Origin: Porphyromonadaceae bacterium
Lineage (GTDB): Bacteria > Bacteroidota > Bacteroidia > Bacteroidales > UBA12481
Length of the DNA: 64,000 nt
Assembly (NCBI GenBank): GCA_007280905.1
Contig: QYQM01000008.1
Coordinates: forward strand, 1-64,000
Reading direction: 5' to 3'
The position numbers were made by a program, and so were the translations under genes. Below the pieces are notes generated by a model that saw only the letters and a program-made list of their open reading frames with translations, did not search any database and was not told where the DNA came from. This document shows, piece by piece, positions 1 to 7,652 of the stretch (positions within the stretch are counted from its first letter, which is position 1; the number at the start of each line of letters is the position of its first letter).

Positions 1-1047
1 GGTATCGATGTCGGGTTTCTCTTCCGGTACAAACTGTAATCCAAGATTGCGTTTAGCAGTATGATTATAAATACCATAGCACCGGATTTTCACAAACCGA
101 GAGGGCAGGATATGCAGGGTGAAGCGGCGCAGGAACTCAACCCCGTCCAGGGTTACGGGCTTTTTAACAGCCCCGTCCCGATAATCTTTGGTCATGAAGG
201 TCACCTTTCCGCCGGCAATGATTAAAATACGCTGGTTTGTTATGGCTACACGGTGTGTGTATTGTCCCAGGTATTTTACCACGTGATCTGCACTTGCCAG
301 GGAAGGTTCGCAGTTTACTATCCAACGGGTGTGGAATGCCCGCTGCACCAGGTCGTTGAACAGCGACAGTTCATTTTGCTTCCTTAAGGCGCGCTTCAGG
401 CTGTCGAGGAACCTGCCTTTAAAGGCCTCACTCAGTTGATGGACCGGATACAGATAGTTGCCCAAATGTCCGATCTTTTTCCATTGTCCATCGAGTGTAA
501 ATCCGGCAGCCGGAACAATGCAGTGGATGTGTGGGTGTAATGTAAGGTTTTGACCCCATGTGTGCAGTACTGCCACCATTCCTGTTTCTGCATGCAATTG
601 GGTATAGGAGAACTGTGCAAGGGTTTCCCAGGCGGAAGCAAAGAGAAGGTTATACAGATCTGCGTGATGCAGAATGAAAAGACGGTTGAGTTTGTCGGGA
701 ACCGTAAAGACCACGTGGAAGTACGGTACCGGCAATAGATCCAGTTTGCGATTTTCGATCCAGGCTTCCCGCTGGGTATTCTGGCACTTGGGGCAATGAC
801 GGTTACGGCAACTATTATAGCTTATGCGAAGGTACCCGCATGCATCGCATTGATCAATATGTCCGCCCAAAGAGGAAGTACGGCAATGCTGTATGGCGCG
901 CAATGTCCGCTGTATATAAGCATTGGGCGAATATTTTTCTACAAATCCATTCCCGAACCGATCGATTACCTGTGCCAGTTCATAGGCCGGTTTCAGGATT
1001 TCTGGTACAACCGGTCGAACGGGCTGAACAGGTTGCTGTGGTTGGGT
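1..1047 (-). CDS. IS91-family (Y1/HUH) transposase, C-terminus beyond the left edge
   Basis: The minus frame is open from 1047 to base 1 (about 349 codons) with no stop before the window edge, so the gene is partial at its 3' end. Near the N-terminus is a zinc-binding cluster (C-x2-C, then HCPKC). The HUH metal site HPHIHC lies at about 521-538 and the tyrosine pair YLGQY at 259-273. IS91 transposases cut and rejoin single DNA strands through such tyrosines (family knowledge). The frame overlaps the end of the upstream recombinase gene by about 55 bp, so the two are probably co-expressed. There is no ATG near the expected N-terminus (family proteins begin around the KPAYELA segment). Translation must use a non-AUG start or reach this frame by -1 slippage from the recombinase. 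No frameshift is seen inside. Confidence 0.88.
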
Positions 1048-1907
1048 TTAGCGACATGTAAATACACCAAGGTTGTTTCAATTCGTTCGTGACCGAGCAA
1101 CTCCTTAATGGTGACGATATCCATGCCATACTCAAGCAAGTGGGTGGCATAACTGTGACGAAGCGTATGAAGTGTGATTCCTTTCTGCAGCTTACACTTC
1201 TTCACTGCTTCTCGCAAAGCCCACTGCATACCTCTTACGCTCAAAGGAGTGCCGGGTTCATTGCCGTTGAACAGATATTCGACCGGACGACAGGCATAGA
1301 AGTATTTCCGCAGGCCCTTCAGAATCAGGGGTGAGAGTGGTACATACCGGTCTTTGTTGTATTTGCTTTGTCGAATGTGGATCATCATCCTGCCGGAGTC
1401 AATGTCAGAGATCTTCAACCGGCTGGCTTCGCGGGCACGAAGACCGGCTGAATACATGAGTGATAAAAGAATACGGTGCTTTAAAAGCTCAGGAGCATTG
1501 AACAATGCCTTGCATTCTGCCTGATTCAACACGACAGGCAGTTTGCTGTCATGCTTGATTTTTGGGAGGTGAACCACCTTGTCATTCATTCCTAATAGCC
1601 GGTAGCAATACCGCAAACCATACACGGCAAACTTGAAATCACTCAGGGAAGGTGTTTTACTTTGTCGCGCCAAACTGGCGAGATACTTATTTAGCTCCTT
1701 TTCGCTGATATGCTGGGGAAGCTTGCCGAACTGAAGGCTCAGTTGCGCCAGTTTACGTGCATAATTGGACAGTGTACTGGAGGATTGTCCGGATAACCGC
1801 ACCTTGTCATCCAGTTCCTCATACAGGTTCCGGAAGCCTCTTACCTGATGACAGGCTTGTTCAACAATCGTGAACGATTTTTTTCGTAACTTAGCTGGTG
1901 TTTCCAT
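993..1907 (-). CDS. Tyrosine recombinase/integrase paired with IS91-type transposase
   Basis: A 304-residue phage-integrase-fold protein. An N-terminal SAM-like core-binding domain occupies about residues 10-100. The catalytic domain shows the box I arginine (SAGLRAREASRLK), a beta-hairpin lysine region (RQSKYNKDR), the HTLRHSYATHLLEYG motif, LLGH and the nucleophile in TTLVYLHV. All expected catalytic residues are visible. I chose the ATG at 1907; a TTG at 1934 would add nine residues. It lies immediately upstream of, and overlaps, the IS91-type transposase. Recombinase plus Y1 transposase pairs are known in composite IS91-like elements, so this is more likely part of the mobile element than a housekeeping Xer (a clear xerC is present at 37.6 kb). 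No integron-integrase-specific extra helix was recognised. Confidence 0.85.
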   Translation of the reverse strand: METPAKLRKKSFTIVEQACHQVRGFRNLYEELDDKVRLSGQSSSTLSNYARKLAQLSLQFGKLPQHISEKELNKYLASLARQSKTPSLSDFKFAVYGLRYCYRLLGMNDKVVHLPKIKHDSKLPVVLNQAECKALFNAPELLKHRILLSLMYSAGLRAREASRLKISDIDSGRMMIHIRQSKYNKDRYVPLSPLILKGLRKYFYACRPVEYLFNGNEPGTPLSVRGMQWALREAVKKCKLQKGITLHTLRHSYATHLLEYGMDIVTIKELLGHERIETTLVYLHVAKPNHSNLFSPFDRLYQKS

Positions 1908-1960
1908 AATAAATAAAGTTTTGGTCAACTTCAATTTACGATGTAAACACGAAACAAGCT

Positions 1961-1987
1961 ATCCCACCCCTCAAAAGGGGGTGGGAT
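1961..1987. repeat. Perfect hairpin, candidate end of the IS91-like element
   Basis: ATCCCACCCC (1961-1970) is repeated in inverted form as GGGGTGGGAT (1978-1987) with a 7-base loop. It lies about 55 bp upstream of the recombinase start. IS91-type elements lack terminal inverted repeats but carry subterminal hairpins at their ori and ter ends. This is therefore a reasonable candidate for the 5' (ter-like) end. The other end is outside the window. Confidence 0.5.
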
Positions 1988-1990
1988 TTA

Positions 1991-2123
1991 GTGCAACATA
2001 TGGTATAGTGCATGCGGGTTTCATCGGTTTTCGAAGGTTAGTAGCTCGTAAACAAAAGTCGGTGTAAACTGATAGGAAATCACCTCGTAATCCCGCACGA
2101 CACCATACCATCAACCGTTGGCA
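1991..2123 (+). repeat. attC-like imperfect palindrome upstream of the DUF2971 gene
   Basis: GTGCAAC (1991-1997) and GTTGGCA (2117-2123) are near-complementary ends of a 133-base segment. Inside them TGGTATAGTGCATGCGGG pairs, with mismatches, with CCCGCACGACACCATACCA (about 2093-2111). This arrangement, with 7-base ends containing AAC/GTT around an imperfect stem, resembles a long integron attC site. It is only a resemblance; no fold was computed. Confidence 0.35.
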
Positions 2124-2137
2124 ACTATTTGAATTGA

Positions 2138-2938
2138 ATGATTAGAAGGATTACTAATACCGGGATTCCCAAGACTTTATACAAGTATCGGGATTGGAAC
2201 AACAAGAATCATCGTAGGCTGATTTCTCACCAGGAAATTTACTTTCCGAGACCTTCTGACTTCAATGATCCATTTGATGGAAACATTCCTGTTCGTTGGG
2301 ACTTAATGACATATGGCCAGTGCTTAGAAAAAAATCTTGAAATCATAAATATCGTACACAAAGACAAAGATCAACGTCAAGTAAGAGAATATGCCAAAAA
2401 AATGACGGACGAGAAGACTTTGTGGCATCCAGACAAGTTAGCCAAAGAACGACCTGAACAATTAGAAAAATGGAATTCAATTATTGGTCTGTTCTCATTG
2501 TCTGCCATTCCGGACAACATTTTAATGTGGTCGCACTACTCTTCCAATCATACTGGATTTGTTGTTGGTTTTGATTCCGAATCTTTGTGCAACGATTATG
2601 ATTTTGATTATTTGGAACCTGTAAATTATCAAATTGAATACCCGACAATCTCAGGATTAGAGGAAATAACTGATCAATTTCACAAGAAGTTTTTCTTCAA
2701 ATCTCAACTATGGGAGTATGAACAAGAATGGAGAATTAGTAAGAATCATATTGAAAAAAGAGTTGTAAAACTTAAAAAGGAAACTATTAACGAAATTTTA
2801 ATTGGTTGCAAATGTAACGATCAAGAAACACATAGAATTAAAAGACTAATCGAAAAATTCATGGGAACAGCAATTCCGATTTACAAGGCTATGAAGCTTG
2901 ATGAAGAATTTGGATTGAGAATGGAGAGAATAAATTAA
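2138..2938 (+). CDS. DUF2971 family protein
   Basis: A 266-residue soluble protein without signal peptide. The N-terminus shows the family hallmark (YKYRDW, then IYFPRPSDFNDPFDG at about residues 30-47). A central segment has the IPDNILMWSHYSSNHTGFVVGF pattern typical of DUF2971, split here between about residues 127 and 148. The biochemical function of the family is not established; members are common in accessory and cassette-borne DNA. The gene stands alone between two attC-like palindromes and has AT-richer codon use than the wtp genes downstream, suggesting acquisition by transfer. The start is the ATG at 2138. Confidence 0.75.
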   Translation: MIRRITNTGIPKTLYKYRDWNNKNHRRLISHQEIYFPRPSDFNDPFDGNIPVRWDLMTYGQCLEKNLEIINIVHKDKDQRQVREYAKKMTDEKTLWHPDKLAKERPEQLEKWNSIIGLFSLSAIPDNILMWSHYSSNHTGFVVGFDSESLCNDYDFDYLEPVNYQIEYPTISGLEEITDQFHKKFFFKSQLWEYEQEWRISKNHIEKRVVKLKKETINEILIGCKCNDQETHRIKRLIEKFMGTAIPIYKAMKLDEEFGLRMERIN

Positions 2939-2944
2939 AACAGA

Positions 2945-2996
2945 TGCCAACAAAACCTAAACTGCATTAAAACGCAGTTTAGCCAAGCCGTTCGGC
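2945..2996 (+). repeat. attC-like palindrome between DUF2971 and GrpB genes
   Basis: The segment runs from TGCCAAC (2945-2951) to GTTCGGC (2990-2996). It contains a perfect 9-bp stem, CTAAACTGC (2957-2965) with GCAGTTTAG (2974-2982). TGCCAAC is the exact reverse complement of GTTGGCA at 2117-2123, as expected for the two ends of one integron cassette holding the DUF2971 gene. The size (52 bases) is at the lower limit for attC sites. It could also be an ordinary terminator-like hairpin, though there is no T-run. Confidence 0.4.
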
Positions 2997-3014
2997 GTAA
3001 ATTTGAAAGGCACA

Positions 3015-3584
3015 ATGAATAAGCAACTTGACCAGATGACGAATGAAGAATTGGGAATACTTTTCCCCATTATCATATCGGAATCGAATCCTGATTGGAT
3101 AAGATTATTCCAGATTGAGAAAATTGAGATTGAAAAGATGTTGGGGAAAAACAATATTATCAGTGTTGAACACATCGGCAGTACTGCGATTCCAAAATTA
3201 AAAGCTAAACCAACGATCGACATATTACTTGAAGTACCAGATCCGATAGAAAAAAGTGACCTGATTGAAAGACTGACAAAATTGGAATACCAATATATTC
3301 CAAGACCTGAGAATCCAGCCCCTCATATGATGTTTGCAAAGGGATATACCATTGATGGATTCAAAGGACAAACCTATCACATTCATGTGCGATACAAAGG
3401 TGATTGGGATGAATTGTTCTTTCGTGATTATTTGATATCCAATCCCACCATTGCTCATGAGTATGGTGATCTTAAGACCGGATTAGCAAATGAATATAAA
3501 AATGACAGAGAAGGTTACACAGAAAAAAAGACTGATTTTATAAGGCGAATAACTGAAATCGCGAGGAATGAAAGAGTGAGATAA
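3015..3584 (+). CDS. GrpB family protein (nucleotidyltransferase fold)
   Basis: A 189-residue protein of the GrpB/COG2320 family, a branch of the nucleotidyltransferase superfamily with no firmly known substrate. The core motif EHIGSTAIPKLKAKPTIDI appears near residues 56-74; the GS and the acidic residue of TIDI match the nucleotide-binding pattern. Conserved HMMFAKGY, HIHVRYKG and LFFRDYL segments follow. I chose the ATG at 3015; a TTG at 3003 is the alternative. The gene stands alone directly after a palindromic site. GrpB genes often occur in integron cassettes, fitting the cassette-like look of 2.0-4.0 kb. Confidence 0.78.
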   Translation: MNKQLDQMTNEELGILFPIIISESNPDWIRLFQIEKIEIEKMLGKNNIISVEHIGSTAIPKLKAKPTIDILLEVPDPIEKSDLIERLTKLEYQYIPRPENPAPHMMFAKGYTIDGFKGQTYHIHVRYKGDWDELFFRDYLISNPTIAHEYGDLKTGLANEYKNDREGYTEKKTDFIRRITEIARNERVR

Positions 3585-3632
3585 AATCTAAACCCAACAT
3601 TTCAAACCACGGAAACGTTGTGGGTCATGTAA

Positions 3633-3886
3633 CCAACCAAACGACAATATTTTAGCAGGATCATAGAGAATTTTCGTAAATTTGTATATGAAACAAGCTT
3701 TGCTGATTGCCTCCATATTGCCTCGCAACAATTAATCGCGCAGACTATTTGATAAGCCGGAATTTCAAACATGTTGTAAATGCCCAGAGAATTCGGGGAT
3801 ACAATGCTATCAATATTAAGAATGGCTACAAACAATTAGAGATTCGTTCACCAAGAGATTTTATGAACTTTGAAGACAACAGTTGA
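3633..3886 (+). pseudogene. PIN-domain (VapC-like) toxin remnant, frameshifted
   Basis: Reading 3633-3722 in one frame gives a segment ending FADCLHIA. Shifting frame at about 3722 gives LATINRADYLISRNFKHVVN followed by RIRGYNAINIKNGYKQ and a stop at 3884-3886. Together these match the last ~80 residues of Bacteroidota PIN-domain toxins, including the D-x-LHIA and NFKH signatures. One base is missing at about 3720-3722, and the N-terminal half (with the first catalytic aspartate) is absent because an in-frame stop lies at 3630. The toxin is therefore dead. The following small ORF overlaps its last codons. Confidence 0.65.
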
Positions 3887-4028
3887 AAAAACGTTTGATG
3901 CAGTAAAATTCATGCGTGAACAGAGAGATAAATTGAGCGAAAAGCTGTCCAAAATGACAAAGAAAGAAATCGTTGAGTATTTCAAAAAAAGGAAACTGGA
4001 AAACTCAATAAAGCCCTGTGCAAAATAG
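3870..4028 (+). CDS. Small PIN-toxin-associated protein, putative antitoxin
   Basis: A 52-codon ORF starting with TTG (3870) and ending TAG (4026-4028). The product starts MKTTVEKTFDAVKFMREQR, is charged and probably helical, and ends with KPCAK. Proteins of this type commonly follow PIN-domain genes in Bacteroidota, overlapping the toxin stop as here (17 bp). It has no recognised DNA-binding motif. By position it would be the antitoxin or a co-factor of the disrupted PIN toxin. Intact reading next to a broken partner suggests an orphan in early decay. Function is inferred from context only. Confidence 0.5.
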   Translation: MKTTVEKTFDAVKFMREQRDKLSEKLSKMTKKEIVEYFKKRKLENSIKPCAK

Positions 4029-4089
4029 GTTGATGAAACGATAAAATTCCTTAGGGGCTAAAAATGCTAAAAACTAAACGGTTAGAAAG

Positions 4090-5043
4090 ATGCGAATGAT
4101 TGTCAGGTTGGCATTGACCCTCCTCGCCATTGTTACGTTAGCATCCTCCTGCAACAACCCCCCCACCAAACAGCAACCGGAAAATAAGGTTCTCTCTGTT
4201 TTTCATGCCGGCAGCCTGTCGGTTCCCATGAAAAACCTGGCGGCTGCGTTTGAGAAGGAAAACCCCGGCGTAAAAGTTCACTTGGAAGCGGGCGGCAGCC
4301 TGGCCTGCGTGCGGAAGATAACCGAACTGAACCAGATCTGTGATGTATTGGCCCTGGCCGATTACAATCTGATCGATGAGTTGGTGATTCCCAGGTACGC
4401 TCAATGGAATATCTTATTCGCTACCAATGAGTTATGTTTGGCTTATACCGATAAATCAAAGAAGGCTGACCAGATAAATGACAACAATTGGTTTGAAATC
4501 CTGATGGATCCCGGAATTCGTTACGGCCGGAGCGATCCCAACGCCGATCCTTGCGGCTACCGGACCGTTTTGGCCGTGAAGCTGGCCGACCGGTATTATC
4601 AAAGTGGCAAAGAGTGGCAGAAACTGCTGGAAAAGGATACCCGATACATCCGGGGCAAGGAGACCGATCTGAACGCCCTCCTGGAGAGCCGGACGATCGA
4701 TTATATGTTTAATTACCTGTCGGTTGCCGTGCAGCATGATTTTAAATACCTCCTGCTGCCCGATTCCATTAACCTGAGCGATCCGGCCCTCGATTCCTGG
4801 TATGCCACGGCACAGGTGGATGTCAGGGGAACCAGCCCGGGCACCACGGTCACTCAAAAAGGGGCATCCATTGTATATGGAATGACTATTCCGGTTAATG
4901 CTCCCAATCCAAAACTCGCAGAAAAATTTGTAAAGTTCATCACCGATCCGAAAAAGGGCAGGCTTATAATCGAAATATCAGGGCAAACTGCCATCGAGCC
5001 TAAATATTCCGCAAAGAGTAAAACCGACAGGAACCTGTTTTGA
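4090..5043 (+). CDS. wtpA: Tungstate/molybdate ABC transporter, substrate-binding lipoprotein
   Basis: A 317-residue binding protein exported as a lipoprotein (hydrophobic leader, lipobox ending at Cys21). The mature part begins with the oxyanion-binding-protein pattern LSVFHAGSLSVPM and contains EAGGSLACVRKI. The motif GRSDPNADPCGYRT is characteristic of the WtpA/ModA-like group that binds tungstate and molybdate. It would capture the oxyanion outside the inner membrane and pass it to the permease encoded next. wtpB and wtpC follow in the same direction, and a molybdopterin-synthesis operon lies 17 kb away. Whether tungsten or molybdenum is preferred cannot be read from the sequence. Confidence 0.88.
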   Translation: MRMIVRLALTLLAIVTLASSCNNPPTKQQPENKVLSVFHAGSLSVPMKNLAAAFEKENPGVKVHLEAGGSLACVRKITELNQICDVLALADYNLIDELVIPRYAQWNILFATNELCLAYTDKSKKADQINDNNWFEILMDPGIRYGRSDPNADPCGYRTVLAVKLADRYYQSGKEWQKLLEKDTRYIRGKETDLNALLESRTIDYMFNYLSVAVQHDFKYLLLPDSINLSDPALDSWYATAQVDVRGTSPGTTVTQKGASIVYGMTIPVNAPNPKLAEKFVKFITDPKKGRLIIEISGQTAIEPKYSAKSKTDRNLF

Positions 5044-5106
5044 AAAGCTGATATTTGTCAATTTTTTCTCCGACCGGGCGATAAAATCGATTTCAGAGAT
5101 AAGGTT

Positions 5107-5250
5107 GGTTCAGGGCAGTGGGCAGTGGACATCATTACAGAAGCTGTAGACGCTCCTGCTGAATGCCGCGGTCAGGGACGGGGTCCCCGCCTTCGCGGGG
5201 ATGACACTTCTCCGAGGGATACTGCCAACTGCCTACTGCCTACTGCCAAC
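5107..5250. repeat. Short repeats between wtpA and wtpB
   Basis: The wtpA-wtpB gap holds GGGCAGTGGGCAGTGG-like direct repeats, a GTCCCCGCCTTCGCGGGGA hairpin and alternating CTGCCAACTGCCTACTGCC units. None encodes a plausible protein. This kind of dispersed intergenic repeat splits an otherwise compact operon and reaches to within about 30 bp of the chosen wtpB start. Confidence 0.6.
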
Positions 5251-5281
5251 TGAATTCTTACCTTTAACCCAAATTTCAGCA

Positions 5282-6079
5282 GTGAAGCGATCAGGATTAT
5301 CGTTGATTTTTGCCGTACTGGGTGGCCTGGTGCTGTTGTTTATACTGGCACCGTTGGTGGGTATATTCCTTAAAACCACCCCTGTACAATTTTTTGAAAC
5401 GGTGCAGGATAAAGGGGTCACCAGTAGTATCCTGCTAACCCTTCTGGTTTCACTGTGCACGACCGTCTTTTTTGCATTCGGAGCTATTCCGCTGGCTTAC
5501 CTGCTTGCCCGGCGAAGTTTTAAAGGCAAGAACCTGGTTCAGTCGCTCATCGATTTACCGATCGTTATTCCTCATTCTGCTGCCGGTATTGCCTTGCTTG
5601 GACTGGTCTCGCGTGATTCATTGCTGGGAAAGGCTGCTTCGTCCATCGGAATTGATTTTGTAGGACATCCATTGGGAATCGGGTTGGCGATGGCCTTTGT
5701 CAGTTTGCCTTTCCTGATCCAATCAGCCCGTAATGGCTTCGAACAAGTACCAGTCAGGCTTGAAAAAGCCGCGATGAACCTGGGTGCTTCCGGTTGGAGA
5801 ACTTTCCGGACAATCAGCCTACCATTAGCGAAAAGGAGCATTATTTCCGGACTGGTCATGATGTTTTCCCGCGGGTTGAGTGAGTTCGGTGCCGTGGTTA
5901 TCATTGCCTATTATCCGATGGTTACACCAGTCCTGATCTGGGATCGTTTCAATGCCTTCGGATTGAAATATGCCCGGCCGGTGGCAGCGGTTTTTATTTT
6001 GGTCTGCCTGATTTTCTTTGTTGTTTTACGCATTTTGGCTAACAAAACGGCTGATGATCAGAATCGAAAACATATCTAA
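5282..6079 (+). CDS. wtpB: Tungstate/molybdate ABC transporter permease
   Basis: An integral membrane permease of about 265 residues with six predicted helices. The binding-protein-dependent transport signature, the EAA loop, is seen at EKAAMNLGASGWRTFRTI, and SRGLSEFGAVVIIAYYP lies in the last third as in ModB/WtpB. It forms the translocation channel for WtpC. The frame is open upstream to an ATG at 5201, but those 27 codons translate a repeat (CTGCCAACTGCC units). I therefore prefer the GTG at 5282, which gives the usual family length. Its 3' end overlaps wtpC by 26 bp, implying coupled translation. Confidence 0.85.
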   Translation: MKRSGLSLIFAVLGGLVLLFILAPLVGIFLKTTPVQFFETVQDKGVTSSILLTLLVSLCTTVFFAFGAIPLAYLLARRSFKGKNLVQSLIDLPIVIPHSAAGIALLGLVSRDSLLGKAASSIGIDFVGHPLGIGLAMAFVSLPFLIQSARNGFEQVPVRLEKAAMNLGASGWRTFRTISLPLAKRSIISGLVMMFSRGLSEFGAVVIIAYYPMVTPVLIWDRFNAFGLKYARPVAAVFILVCLIFFVVLRILANKTADDQNRKHI

Positions 6080-7112
6080 GCGATTCGAAAGCTTCGAACT
6101 CAGCAATGTCACTCTGGAAATTCCTGAGGGTGAATATGTTGTGTTGCTTGGGGATTCGGGTTCCGGAAAATCAGTGCTGCTGGAGATCATAGCCGGATTG
6201 ATAAAACCCGATCAGGGAAGGATCTTTCTGAATGATCAGGACCTTACGGATGAGCCAATCAGAAGCCGGCCTTTTGGAATGGTTTTTCAGGACCTTGCAC
6301 TATTTCCGCATTTATCTGTGCATGAAAACATTGCTTATCCGCTTAAGGCCAGGCATTTATCAAAATTGGATATGGATATAAAGATCAGGGAACTTGCTGA
6401 AAAGCTTGAAATCACCCATATACTGGACAGATATCCACCCAATTTGTCGGGTGGCGAAAAGCAAAGGGTGGCACTGGCCCGGACGCTCGCCAACGAACCT
6501 GCCTGCCTGCTGCTGGATGAACCGCTGGCTTCCGTTGATGCACACATCCGAAAAGAAATTAAATCGGTGCTGAGCAAGCTTCATCGCAATGGCCAGACTA
6601 TCATTCATGTCACTCACGATTACCAGGAAGCATTGAGCCTCGCTTCCCGCATCGGAATTTTGGAAAATGGCAAGTTGGTCCAATACGGACCTGCACTTGA
6701 GGTGCTGAGGAATCCGGTTAGCCCTTTCATGGCTAGTTTTACCGGTATCCGGAATTTCATCCCGGTAACACTCGGGAAGGACCCGGTTGACGGGCACTTC
6801 AAAGCCTGGACCAAACAAAATATTCCGTTGATCTTTCAAACCGACAAGGACTACGGCAAGGGATACCTGATCATTCCCGAGAATGCCGTTTTTCTTTCCA
6901 CTGAGCCGGTCACAACGAGTGCCGCAAACCAGCTGAAAGGCACTATAACCGATATCATTCCGGCACCACATGGCTTCGAAGTTGTTATTGATGTAGGCTT
7001 TTCGCTATATGCCCTGTTAACGGCCGACGGCATCGGGCGCCTGTCGATAAAAACCGGAGATTCGGTTTATGCGAGCTTTAAAGCAACCGCACTGAGGTTT
7101 ATTAAGAAATAA
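6054..7112 (+). CDS. wtpC: Tungstate/molybdate ABC transporter ATP-binding protein
   Basis: A 352-residue ATPase. Walker A is GDSGSGKS, the ABC signature is LSGGEKQRVALARTLA, Walker B is LLLDEPLASVD, and the switch histidine is in HVTHDY. A C-terminal TOBE/MOP-like beta domain follows from about residue 280 (TITDIIPAPHGFEVVIDV). Such domains occur in molybdate and related ATPases and can regulate uptake. The chosen ATG at 6054 (MIRIENISKRF) matches the family start; an upstream in-frame codon at 6018 lies inside wtpB. It powers import by WtpA and WtpB. Confidence 0.88.
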   Translation: MIRIENISKRFESFELSNVTLEIPEGEYVVLLGDSGSGKSVLLEIIAGLIKPDQGRIFLNDQDLTDEPIRSRPFGMVFQDLALFPHLSVHENIAYPLKARHLSKLDMDIKIRELAEKLEITHILDRYPPNLSGGEKQRVALARTLANEPACLLLDEPLASVDAHIRKEIKSVLSKLHRNGQTIIHVTHDYQEALSLASRIGILENGKLVQYGPALEVLRNPVSPFMASFTGIRNFIPVTLGKDPVDGHFKAWTKQNIPLIFQTDKDYGKGYLIIPENAVFLSTEPVTTSAANQLKGTITDIIPAPHGFEVVIDVGFSLYALLTADGIGRLSIKTGDSVYASFKATALRFIKK

Positions 7113-7134
7113 TCTCCATCCACCTCTCCCCCTT

Positions 7135-7173
7135 CCCCCTCTCCCGCGCTCGCTTCGCTCACGGGAGAGGGGG
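7135..7173. repeat. Dispersed 39-base hairpin, copy 1
   Basis: A 12-bp perfect stem CCCCCTCTCCCG / CGGGAGAGGGGG lies just after wtpC. It is repeated at 17971-18009 with one loop difference. There is no T-run, so it is not a classic terminator; it may protect the 3' end of the wtp message. It is followed at 7203-7257 by an ACAACCGACAACCG-type low-complexity tract that also recurs near 14.7 and 17.9 kb. Confidence 0.65.
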
Positions 7174-7292
7174 CGCTCTTGGGAAACTGCCAACGCAGGT
7201 TTACAACCATCATAACCATCATAACAATCACAACCGACAACCGATAACTGACAACTGTTTTGAGACGCAATTATGCGTCCCTACAGCACCTT

Positions 7293-7650
7293 TTAATAAA
7301 GCTTTCTCCCCACCGCCGCCTGAAAGCGATAGTTGCAGACCGACAGATCAATACGGGCTTTTATGAGTATAAGTTAGCTGTCGGATACCGAATTGCCGGC
7401 ATCGAGTAAATCAAGGTTGGTTATAGCGCCTGCTTTAAAATTAATTTCAGCCAGAGAATAGGCTTTTTTTACCTGAGCCAATTGCATTTCAAATAATTGG
7501 ATCTTGCGGAAGGCAGTCTTCAGATTGGTTTCGTTTTCCACGATTTCAGTCGTAACGGTCCGGCTGGTTTGCTCGAGATCGAGTTTAGCAGAACGGATCG
7601 TGGATTCAGCTTGCAGCAGACTGCTGGATGGTTATTGCAGCTTCGAGATC
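7293..7650 (-). pseudogene. Remnant of TolC-like outer membrane efflux protein
   Basis: Minus-strand translation yields a TolC-type C-terminal half: MDLEAAITIQQS, then, after a one-base frame change near 7620, LLQAESTIRSAKLDLEQT, then AYSLAEINFKAGAITNLDLL. An in-frame stop interrupts it at 7374-7376. Beyond the stop the same frame reads ARIDLSVCNYRFQAAVGRKLY and ends at 7293. The N-terminal half is missing and the fragment abuts the MFS gene. In an intact locus this would be the outer-membrane channel for the adjacent HlyD-MFS pump. With a frameshift, a nonsense codon and a deletion it cannot work. Confidence 0.7.
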
Positions 7651-7652
7651 CA

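Noticed and set aside
521-540. Possible frameshift in the IS91 transposase at the HUH motif
   Set aside because: A first reading seemed to lose two bases, but rereading gave HPHIHC in the same frame as the flanking sequence.
993-1907. Integron integrase
   Set aside because: It is directly coupled to an IS91-type transposase and I could not identify the extra helix between boxes that marks IntI.
3591-3625. Third attC-like site after the GrpB gene
   Set aside because: ACCCAAC is followed by GTTGTGGGT after only ~20 bases. The segment is too short and lacks the internal stem, so it was not listed as a site.
5201-5281. Longer wtpB from an ATG at 5201
   Set aside because: The added residues translate intergenic repeats (CTGCCAACTGCC units) and exceed the family length.
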